Positions 52,457 to 59,466 of a stretch of DNA of 64,000 bases are shown in pieces (the first letter of the stretch is position 1; every line of letters starts with the position of its first letter). Origin of the DNA: Ruminococcus flavefaciens (GTDB lineage Bacteria; Bacillota; Clostridia; Oscillospirales; Ruminococcaceae); the NCBI RefSeq assembly GCF_900119075.1, contig NZ_FPIP01000002.1, forward strand, positions 62,001 through 126,000, read 5' to 3'. The notes below the pieces were generated by a model, which had not been told where the DNA came from, ran no database searches, and saw only the letters and a program-made list of their open reading frames with translations. The position numbers and the translations under genes were made by a program.

Positions 52457-53196
52457 AAGGACGCATACATTCAACGGAGAGCTTCGGCACGGTTGACGGT
52501 CCTGGTATAAGGTTCGTGGTGTTTTTTCAGGGCTGCCCCATGAGGTGCAAATACTGCCACAACCCCGATACATGGGACTTTTCTGGCGGTACGGAGCGTA
52601 CTGCCGAGGACCTTATGAGGGAGTACGATTCCTACAAGGAGTTCCTCAAATCAGGCGGTATCACGGCAACAGGTGGCGAGCCTCTTGCACAGCCCGAGTT
52701 TCTGGCGGAGCTTTTCCGACTTGCCAAGGAAAAGGGCGTCCATACCTGCCTTGACACGTCGGCAGGAGTCTATAATCCCGATTCTCATGAGAAAATAGAC
52801 GAGGTGCTGAAATACACCGACCTTGTAATGCTTGACATAAAGCACATCGACAACGACTGTCACAGGGAACTGACGGGCATAGGAAACCGCAATATACTTG
52901 CCTTTGCGGAGCATATCCGCGACCTTGGCATACCCGTCTGGATACGCCATGTGGTAGTTCCGAATATCACTGACAAGTACGAGGAGCTGTTCACTCTCGG
53001 CGAGTACCTCTCCACGCTGACGAATCTGAAAGCGCTGGACGTTCTGCCCTATCACGATATGGCGAAGCCGAAATACGCGGAGCTCGGTATAGAATATCCG
53101 CTGGGTGATACTCCGCCGCTGACAAAGGAAGAAGCCATAAAGGCACGGAATACCATAATCGACGGCATAAAATTCGGACTTCACAAGCAAAACTGA
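52453..53196 (+). CDS. pflA: pyruvate formate-lyase activating enzyme
   Basis: A 247-residue radical SAM enzyme that installs the glycyl radical on pyruvate formate-lyase. FQGCPMRCKYCHNPDTWDF holds the CxxxCxxC cluster near residues 30-37; TGGEPLAQPEF and DTSAGVYNP follow. ATG 52453 overlaps the cca stop (ATGA), with GAGGTG upstream; an in-frame GTG at 52444 is possible. The lyase gene itself is not in this window, so the partner is elsewhere. Confidence 0.92.
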   Translation: MKGRIHSTESFGTVDGPGIRFVVFFQGCPMRCKYCHNPDTWDFSGGTERTAEDLMREYDSYKEFLKSGGITATGGEPLAQPEFLAELFRLAKEKGVHTCLDTSAGVYNPDSHEKIDEVLKYTDLVMLDIKHIDNDCHRELTGIGNRNILAFAEHIRDLGIPVWIRHVVVPNITDKYEELFTLGEYLSTLTNLKALDVLPYHDMAKPKYAELGIEYPLGDTPPLTKEEAIKARNTIIDGIKFGLHKQN

Positions 53197-53207
53197 ATAA
53201 TACACAC

Positions 53208-53236
53208 AGACCTCTGACACACATCAGAGGTCTTTT
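53208..53236 (+). terminator. terminator after cca-pflA
   Basis: AGACCTCTGA/TCAGAGGTCT with loop CACACA and a short T run. Confidence 0.88.
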
Positions 53237-53248
53237 GCATATTATTTA

Positions 53249-53362
53249 AGTGATTAGTGAATAGTGCTTAGTGATTAGTAGGGGCGGATATTATCCGCCC
53301 GTTAAAAGATGTTAAGGACAGTGTTCCTTCTAAGCACTAATCACTAAAAACTAATCACTAAA
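53249..53362. repeat. inverted pair of TTAGTGA heptads with a GGGGCGG palindrome between
   Basis: The left arm repeats GTGATTA/GTGCTTA units (53249-53279). Then comes GGGGCGGATATTATCCGCCC, and the right arm (53329-53362) carries the complementary CACTAAT units. The arrangement is the same as at 16868, but with a different heptad. Confidence 0.85.
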
Positions 53363-53399
53363 CCGGCGTGCCGTATGCTGTAAAGCGGTGGAGATACTT

Positions 53400-55217
53400 A
53401 TGTGCGGAATTGCAGGAGCTATCAGCTTTGTGGAGGATATGCGGGAGGACATGAAGATATACGAGAATATGCAGCGAGCTCTGCTGCGGCGCGGTCCCGA
53501 CCAGCGCGGTATGTTCATGAGCCGTGAGGCTGCCCTTATCCACACTCGTCTGGCGGTCATAGACATCGACGGCGGACGTCAGCCCATGAGCTTTGGCAGG
53601 TATACTATCGTATACAACGGGGAGCTCTACAACACAGCGGAGCTCCGCGGCGAGCTCAGCGAGGATTTTGACTTCGATACCCATTCCGACACAGAGGTGG
53701 TGCTGAAAAGCTACATAAAATGGGGCAGCGCCTGCGTGGAGCGCTTCAACGGCATATTTGCCTTTGCGGTATACGACGAGCAGGAGCACCGTGTCTTCCT
53801 TGCCCGTGACAGGATAGGCGTGAAGCCACTGTTTTACTATGATACGGGCAGTAAGCTCATCTTCGCTTCGGAGCTCCCAGCGCTCCTTGAGCACCCCGAT
53901 GTGCCCCATGAGATAGACGAGCGTGGTGCGGCGGAGCTGCTGCTCATGGCGCCGGGGCGGACTATGGGCTGCGGAGTTATCCGCGGCGTTGAGGAGATAC
54001 GTCCTGCATACTGCGGATATTACACGGCAGAGGGGCTGAAGCTTCAAGAATACTGGCGGCTGAGAGCATATGAGCTCCACGAGAGCTTCGAGCAGACCGC
54101 CGAGCACGTCCGCGAGCTGGTACTGGATTCCATAAGGCGGCAGCTGGTCTCCGACGTGCCTGTTTGCACGTTCCTGTCGGGAGGACTGGATTCAAGCCTG
54201 ATATCATCTGTTGCGGCGGCGGAGCTGAAAAAACAGGGGAGACAGCTCAGCACCTTTTCCGTGGACTACCGCGACAACGACAAATATTTCCAGAAGAGCC
54301 ATTTTCAGCCCGACAGCGATCCCGAGTATATCACCTGCATGGCTGAGTATCTGGGGACAGACCACCACTGGACGGTGGTGGATACTCCCGAGCTTATTGC
54401 CGCTCTTGACGAAGCGACTGAAGCAAGGGGACTTCCCGGTATGGCGGACGTGGACGCTTCGCTGCTGCTTTTCTGCCGTGAGATAAAAAAATACGGCACG
54501 GTGGCTCTGTCGGGAGAGTGCGCCGATGAGATATTCGGCGGATATCCGTGGTACAGGGATAAGGATATCCGCATGACAGACGGCTTTCCGTGGGCTCAGA
54601 GCACAGCCTACCGCAAGCGTTTTCTCTGCGATGATTACGCCGCAAGGATAGACGCCGAGGACTATGTTTACTCCGCATACAGAAATACAGCCGACAGCGC
54701 TGAAAAGCTGGACACTGACAGTCCACTCGAAGCCCGTATGCGTGAGATGACGGAGCTCAACTTCAAGTGGTTCATGCAGACTCTGCTCGACCGCAAGGAC
54801 AGAATGTCCATGTACAGCGGTCTGGAGGTCCGTGTGCCGTTCTGCGATTATCGGATAGCTGAGTATCTATACAACGTGCCGTGGGAGTACAAGGACTATA
54901 TGGGCAGGGAAAAGGGACTTCTCCGCGAGGCTATGAAGGAATGGCTCCCCGAAAAGGTGCTGTGGCGGAAGAAGAGCCCCTACCCGAAAACTCACAATCC
55001 TGCGTTTTTAGAGGGCGTGACCGCGAAGCTCCGTAAAATACTTGACGAGAGCGGCGAAAAACTTACTCAGCTTGTAAAGCGCGAGGAGCTGGAAAAGCTG
55101 CTGCGCCATGAGGAGCAGGTTCAGTGGTACGGTCAGCTCATGAATTTACCGCAGACTATAGCCTTTTTCATACAGCTTAACTACTGGCTTAACCACTTTG
55201 ACATTAAGCTGAGATAA
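53400..55217 (+). CDS. asnB: asparagine synthase, glutamine-hydrolysing
   Basis: A 605-residue enzyme. ATG is followed directly by Cys (MCGIAGAISFVED), the nucleophile of the N-terminal glutaminase, so I chose 53400 and not the in-frame ATG at 53388. Other glutaminase features are RRGPDQRGMF and YNGELYN. The synthetase domain has the pyrophosphate loop FLSGGLDSSLISS, then ECADEIFGGYPWY and LDRKDRMSMYSGLEVRVPFC. The ribosome site GGTGGAG is moderate. Single gene. Confidence 0.95.
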   Translation: MCGIAGAISFVEDMREDMKIYENMQRALLRRGPDQRGMFMSREAALIHTRLAVIDIDGGRQPMSFGRYTIVYNGELYNTAELRGELSEDFDFDTHSDTEVVLKSYIKWGSACVERFNGIFAFAVYDEQEHRVFLARDRIGVKPLFYYDTGSKLIFASELPALLEHPDVPHEIDERGAAELLLMAPGRTMGCGVIRGVEEIRPAYCGYYTAEGLKLQEYWRLRAYELHESFEQTAEHVRELVLDSIRRQLVSDVPVCTFLSGGLDSSLISSVAAAELKKQGRQLSTFSVDYRDNDKYFQKSHFQPDSDPEYITCMAEYLGTDHHWTVVDTPELIAALDEATEARGLPGMADVDASLLLFCREIKKYGTVALSGECADEIFGGYPWYRDKDIRMTDGFPWAQSTAYRKRFLCDDYAARIDAEDYVYSAYRNTADSAEKLDTDSPLEARMREMTELNFKWFMQTLLDRKDRMSMYSGLEVRVPFCDYRIAEYLYNVPWEYKDYMGREKGLLREAMKEWLPEKVLWRKKSPYPKTHNPAFLEGVTAKLRKILDESGEKLTQLVKREELEKLLRHEEQVQWYGQLMNLPQTIAFFIQLNYWLNHFDIKLR

Positions 55218-55257
55218 AAAACGCTGTTTGTTTATTTTACAAAGATATTCTTAAACG

Positions 55258-55286
55258 TTGACATATATTATAACATTTGATATAAT
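55258..55286 (+). promoter_or_regulatory. promoter of the dockerin protein at 55449
   Basis: Perfect TTGACA, 17 bp, perfect TATAAT. The leader of about 155 nt includes a direct repeat of TATTTTAAGGT and a CCGAT/ATCGG pairing. Confidence 0.9.
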
Positions 55287-55448
55287 TGTAATAGCCTTAT
55301 TAGGTAAAAATGGTAATCTTAATCATACATTAAGGATATTTTAAGGTTATTTTAAGGTGCTGCCGATATAATAAGCCCATAAGATAAATCGGTTTGGGTT
55401 GGTTATGAAAAATAAGGCGATATTAAAATAAAGGGAGTAAGAATCATT

Positions 55449-56969
55449 ATGAGAAAAAATGGCTTGAAAAAGCTCTTGGCAGGGCTCTCGGCTGCTTGTC
55501 TTGCAGCTGCGGCAATGCCTGCTTTGGGCTATGCTGCCGAGGCTGCTGATACATCGGCAAAGGCAGTGGTAGGCGACTCAAACTGTGACGGCAGCGTTGA
55601 TATGTCCGACGTTGTCCTTATCATGCAGGCAATGGCAAATCCAAACAAGTTCGGTCTGGGCGGAACCGACGAGCACGCTATCACCGAACAGGGCTGGAAA
55701 AATGCGGACTGCAACGGCAAGGCAGACGGTGTTTCCACAGACGACGCACTTGCGATACAGCTTTATCTTCTCGGCAAGGGAGAGCTCAGCAGCGGCAAGA
55801 CCGACGAGCAGCCTCCTGTCGTTGAAGCAACAAAGATACACCTCAAGAATACCACTATCACTGTTGAGGGCGAGAATGCCACAGTTGAGGGAACAAAGGT
55901 AACTATCACTCATTCGGGCGAGTTCTACATCGACGGTACTCTTGACGACGGTCAGATAAACGTCAATATCCCTGACGAAAAGACCGATACTGAGACTGTA
56001 AAGATATTCCTTAACGGCGTAAATATCACAGGCAAGAGCGCTCCTGCTATTCTCGTTACAAATGCTGAGAATACCTCGATAAATATTGTTGATGGCACTG
56101 AGAATACTATCACCGACGGCGAGACCGCTTACGCAGGCGACTTCGCAAAGGCAGCTCTTATCGAAGCCAAGGACGATATCACTATCAAGGGCACTGAGCA
56201 GAAGGACGGTATCCTCAATATTACCGCTAATGTTCAGGACGCAATTTCCTGCAATAATGACATCAAGATAAACGGCGGTAAGATAAATATCACAACTAAA
56301 AATTCTGAGAACAAGACTGACGCCCTCAAGGCTAAGAAGTCTGTTACTATAAAGAAGGGCTGGCTCAATATTGACGCTACAGGCGACGGCATCAAGTCTA
56401 CAAAGGACGCTGTAGTATTCGAGGGCGGTTCTACTGTTATTAAGGCTGGTAACGACGCTGTACAGGCTGCAACTACCATTGATATCAATGGCGACGGCTG
56501 CGGAGTAAACGCTTGCGGCGACCGCGGACTTACAGCCGAAACAGGTATAAATATCACAAACGGAAGTGTTATTGCTACATCTACTGATAATCAGGTAGAT
56601 GAGAAGCTCATAAAGGCTGAAACCCAGCCTGTGATCCTTCTTAACTGCATTGCCGATCCAACAAACGAAAAGGACGGCACATGGAAGAAAGCCAATAACC
56701 TCGAGTGGACGGTTATGGCTGAGGATATGAACACCGATAAGGGCGGTACGGATTTCCAGAAGAAGTACAAGTATGTACTTATCAGCACCCACAGCATTAC
56801 AGCAGGAACAACCAATTTCACAAATACAAATGTAAACAAGTTGATAACACACACCAATTCAGAAGAATCTCTATTTGCTGTAAGCAATGGAATCAACGTA
56901 TTCAATAACGTAAATCCTGCAGGAGCAGCAGATAATGTAAATGTTCCTCCTTCGGAGACGAACACATAA
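55449..56969 (+). CDS. Dockerin protein with Cthe_2159-like beta-helix domain
   Basis: A secreted 506-residue protein. The signal peptide is at about 1-30 and the dockerin at about 40-115 (DSNCDGSVDMSDVVLIMQAM; NADCNGKADGVSTDDALAI). A linker leads to a parallel beta-helix region at about 130-430 with repeating turns (ITIKGTEQKDGILNI; DIKINGGKINIT; GDGIKSTKDAVVFEGG; NGDGCGVNACGDRGL). This matches the Cthe_2159 family of polysaccharide-binding beta-helices (DUF4353), which bind cellulose or pectin. The C-terminal 70 residues are Asn/Thr-rich. It would be a cellulosome subunit for binding, not a clear enzyme. The dockerin is N-terminal, unlike in the GH9 proteins. ATG after AAGGGAGT. Confidence 0.85.
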   Translation: MRKNGLKKLLAGLSAACLAAAAMPALGYAAEAADTSAKAVVGDSNCDGSVDMSDVVLIMQAMANPNKFGLGGTDEHAITEQGWKNADCNGKADGVSTDDALAIQLYLLGKGELSSGKTDEQPPVVEATKIHLKNTTITVEGENATVEGTKVTITHSGEFYIDGTLDDGQINVNIPDEKTDTETVKIFLNGVNITGKSAPAILVTNAENTSINIVDGTENTITDGETAYAGDFAKAALIEAKDDITIKGTEQKDGILNITANVQDAISCNNDIKINGGKINITTKNSENKTDALKAKKSVTIKKGWLNIDATGDGIKSTKDAVVFEGGSTVIKAGNDAVQAATTIDINGDGCGVNACGDRGLTAETGINITNGSVIATSTDNQVDEKLIKAETQPVILLNCIADPTNEKDGTWKKANNLEWTVMAEDMNTDKGGTDFQKKYKYVLISTHSITAGTTNFTNTNVNKLITHTNSEESLFAVSNGINVFNNVNPAGAADNVNVPPSETNT

Positions 56970-57039
56970 TAAGGGGCAATGCGAGAAAATGCCGTCTTAC
57001 GGCAAAAGTATTGCCATAAGCCGGCTTCCGGATCATTCT

Positions 57040-57105
57040 GATCCTTTTCTCAAAAAGCGCCACAGTATTCCCAATACTGCGGCGCATTTCCCTTTATTGT
57101 GAAGT
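57040..57105. terminator. possible terminator after the dockerin gene
   Basis: GCGCC-A-CAGTATT with AATACTG-C-GGCGC (one mismatch) at 57057-57084, followed by ATTTCCCTTTATT. A moderate match. Confidence 0.5.
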
Positions 57106-57111
57106 TTTTAT

Positions 57112-57388
57112 GTGTAGGGGCGGCGTTTCGCCGCCCGTTGTCTTTTACGCGGATAAAGGGGACGCCTTCTCTTGCAAGGCGTCCCTAATCGGGCTCGGCA
57201 CCCTCTGTCAGCAAAGCTGACATCTCCCTGCACAGCAGGGAGTCACCCTCTCAAAAAACAGTCCACTGGACTTTTTTTTGATTCACCCCTTGCGAGGCGC
57301 CTTCGTTCTTTCGGGGCGCTGCCCCGAACCCTGCCAGAGGCGCTGCCTCTGGACTCCGCCAAAGGAACACAGTCCCTTTGGAAACCCG
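57112..57388 (+). repeat. mosaic hairpin repeat, copy E
   Basis: GGGGCGGCG/CGCCGCCC palindrome, GGGACGCCTT-type stem, the two-hairpin module reversed (57201-57245; CTCCCTGC/GCAGGGAG and TGTCAGC/GCTGACA), a decayed CAGTCC stem that lost its CTG, GGGGC/GCCCC, CCAGAGGC/GCCTCTGG and CCAAAGG/CCTTTGG. It occupies most of the 442-bp gap between the dockerin gene and comFC. Confidence 0.88.
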
Positions 57389-57411
57389 TTCGTGGGCTCG
57401 GCAAGTTCATG

Positions 57412-58083
57412 CTAATTTGTTTCCGATTCGTACTTCCGCGAGCGTGTTTTACAGCAGCAGGCGCAGTACACCTTTGCCGCTCCTGCCTTTTTCAGAGCCG
57501 AGGTTATCTCGCGGAGCGTACTGCCTGTTGTGCAGATATCGTCAATGAGCAGAACGTTCTTCCCCTTGATATCCGCAGAAGCCGTGAACGCGCTTTTCAG
57601 ATTAACGGCTCTGCTGACGCGGCTGAGTTCCTTTTGCGAGTGCGTATGACGGGACTTCACCACTGACTTTGTATCAACGGGCAGTCCGAGAACTCTCCCC
57701 ACCTCGCGGGCTATGAGCACCGACTGATTGAAGCCGCGCCTGCGTATATCACGCTTATGCATGGGAGCAGGTATCACCACATCTGTTTTCTTGTCGATAC
57801 CCTCTGCTTTGAGACGTTCGGCGAGGGCTTCTCCGAGAGCATAGGCGGCATTGCCGTCAGTGCCGTTTTTCAGCAGGATTATGGCAGGCTTCACGTTTTC
57901 GTCGTAGTCGAATGCGGCAGTGAAGCTTTCAGCGCCCTCGATATTGAAGCTGCCGCTGTAAACGCTGAGCTTCGCCGTACATTCCGCGCAGAAGCGCTCC
58001 ATAGCGCCGATAAGTGTGCCGCATACGGGACAGCGAGTAGGAAAGAACAGGTGCAAAAGTCGCCGTTTCCATAAAAATCTCAT
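57412..58083 (-). CDS. comFC: ComFC-family phosphoribosyltransferase-like protein
   Basis: A 223-residue protein. N-terminal zinc finger (CPVCGTLIGAMERFCAEC), then a PRT fold with the PRPP loop VLLIDDICTTGSTLRE near residue 175 and IPAPMHKRDIRRRGFNQSVL. In naturally competent bacteria ComFC helps DNA uptake; in others its role is uncertain. Single gene with an unclear start region. The stop is flanked by repeat copy E. Confidence 0.9.
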   Translation of the reverse strand: MRFLWKRRLLHLFFPTRCPVCGTLIGAMERFCAECTAKLSVYSGSFNIEGAESFTAAFDYDENVKPAIILLKNGTDGNAAYALGEALAERLKAEGIDKKTDVVIPAPMHKRDIRRRGFNQSVLIAREVGRVLGLPVDTKSVVKSRHTHSQKELSRVSRAVNLKSAFTASADIKGKNVLLIDDICTTGSTLREITSALKKAGAAKVYCACCCKTRSRKYESETN

Positions 58084-58091
58084 ATCATCAC

Positions 58092-58130
58092 CTAAATTTA
58101 AAGCTCCGTATCAACGGAGCTTTTGTTTTT
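58092..58130. terminator. hairpin between repeat copy F and comFC
   Basis: AAAGCTCCGT/ACGGAGCTTT with loop ATCA and TGTTTTT on the plus side. On the minus side TTTAAATTT follows, so it may end rlmL transcripts. Confidence 0.6.
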
Positions 58131-58141
58131 ATATTTTCAAA

Positions 58142-58310
58142 AGGGAACGCCCTCACTTGCAGGGCGTTCCCTCTTGAAAAACAGTCCACCGGACTGTTTT
58201 TCAATTCACCCTTTGCGGAGCGCTTTGTAACTGCGGGGCTTTGCCCCACACCCCACCAGAGACGCTGTCTCTGGACTCTGCCAAAGGAACACAGTCCCTT
58301 TGGAATCCCG
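58142..58310 (+). repeat. mosaic hairpin repeat, copy F
   Basis: Almost the same as copy C: GGGAACGCC/GGCGTTCCC, GAAAAACAGTCC/GGACTGTTTTTC, GGGGC/GCCCC, then CCAGAGAC/GTCTCTGG (copy C has CCAGAGGC/GCCTCTGG) and CCAAAGG/CCTTTGG. It lies just downstream of rlmL. Confidence 0.88.
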
Positions 58311-58336
58311 TTATTAGTTACATGAAGTTTGAGTGT

Positions 58337-59452
58337 TTAAAAATACATATAAAGCTGGCATTTTATCATGCCGTTGTAGAGCTTTCTGCGCTTATGGGCT
58401 TCCGAGCCGAAGAACTTCTCGAACTCCTCATGAGGGGAGATGATGTAGCTCTGTTTGCTGCCGCCCTTTCCGAGAACCCTGCCCATTTTGCGGTAGATAT
58501 CCTCAGCCTCTCTCAGCTCAAGAAGTCTCTCGCCGTAGGGAGGATTGCAGATAACGATGGAATTTTCGGGCTGAACGAACTTTGTGATATCCGCCTGTTC
58601 TATAGTAAGTCTGGACTTTATCCCTGCCTTGTGAGCGTTATCGAGAGTCAGCGCAACTGCCGCGTCGTCTATATCCGCGCCTATTCCGTGGAATTCAGCG
58701 CTTCTGTCAACGTTTTCGATAGCCCTTTTGCGCTCCTCCTGCCAGATACGCGAGTCAAAGGTGGTCCATTTTTCAGCCGCAAAGCGCCTGTTGATACCGG
58801 GAGCGATTTTCAGCGCTTTCAGCGCTGCCTCAATGAGAAGCGTACCGCTTCCGCAGAACGGATCGCATACAATGGTATCGGGACGAACTCTTGCAAGGTC
58901 AACTATACCTGCCGCAAGAGTCTCCTTGATAGGAGCCGCATTGGAATTGCGCCTGTAGCCGCGCTTGTGGAGTCCCACGCCGCTGGTATCGAGATAAACT
59001 GAAACAACGTCCTTGAGGATACTGAATTTTATCTGCACTGTCGGACCTGTCTCGTCGAACCAGTTTATGTTATACTTGGATTTTAGGCGTTCTACCGCCG
59101 CCTTTTTTACAATAGACTGACAGTCGGGAACGCTGTGCAGCGCCGAGTTCAGCGAATAGCCCTTTACGGGGAATGCGTCCTCGGGACCGATATAGCGTTC
59201 CAGCTCGACAGCCTTTACGCCCTGAAAGAGCTCCTCAAAGGTTGTAGCCTTGAACTCGATGAGCTCGATGAGAACTCTTTCAGCGGTAGACAGACAAAGA
59301 TTAGCACGGGCGAGGATATTCTCGTCGCCCGTGAAGCTTATCTTGCCGTCGCTGACCTTCAGGTCAGTGCCGCCTATTTTTTGTATTTCGTATTTCAGCA
59401 CGCTTTCCAGACCGAAATGGCATGGACAGCATAATCTTATATTATTGCTCAA
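58337..59452 (-). CDS. THUMP-domain class I rRNA methyltransferase (RlmL/YpsC type)
   Basis: A 371-residue SAM-dependent enzyme, probably for an N2-guanine in 23S rRNA. A THUMP RNA-binding region (about 45-155) precedes the SAM fold with ETLAAGIVDLARVRPDTIVC, DPFCGSGTLLIEAALKALKI and the catalytic NPPYGERL. It lacks the second methyltransferase half of E. coli RlmL, as is normal in Firmicutes. It ends 14 bp downstream of the PBP gene region on the same strand, so they may be co-transcribed. Confidence 0.92.
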   Translation of the reverse strand: MSNNIRLCCPCHFGLESVLKYEIQKIGGTDLKVSDGKISFTGDENILARANLCLSTAERVLIELIEFKATTFEELFQGVKAVELERYIGPEDAFPVKGYSLNSALHSVPDCQSIVKKAAVERLKSKYNINWFDETGPTVQIKFSILKDVVSVYLDTSGVGLHKRGYRRNSNAAPIKETLAAGIVDLARVRPDTIVCDPFCGSGTLLIEAALKALKIAPGINRRFAAEKWTTFDSRIWQEERKRAIENVDRSAEFHGIGADIDDAAVALTLDNAHKAGIKSRLTIEQADITKFVQPENSIVICNPPYGERLLELREAEDIYRKMGRVLGKGGSKQSYIISPHEEFEKFFGSEAHKRRKLYNGMIKCQLYMYF

Positions 59453-59466
59453 AATATCACCTGTTA

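Noticed and set aside
55578..56852. Long open frame on the minus strand opposite the dockerin gene (424 codons)
   Set aside because: It is antisense to a gene with a signal peptide, dockerin and beta-helix, has no ribosome site, and shows no domain pattern. A shadow of the real frame.
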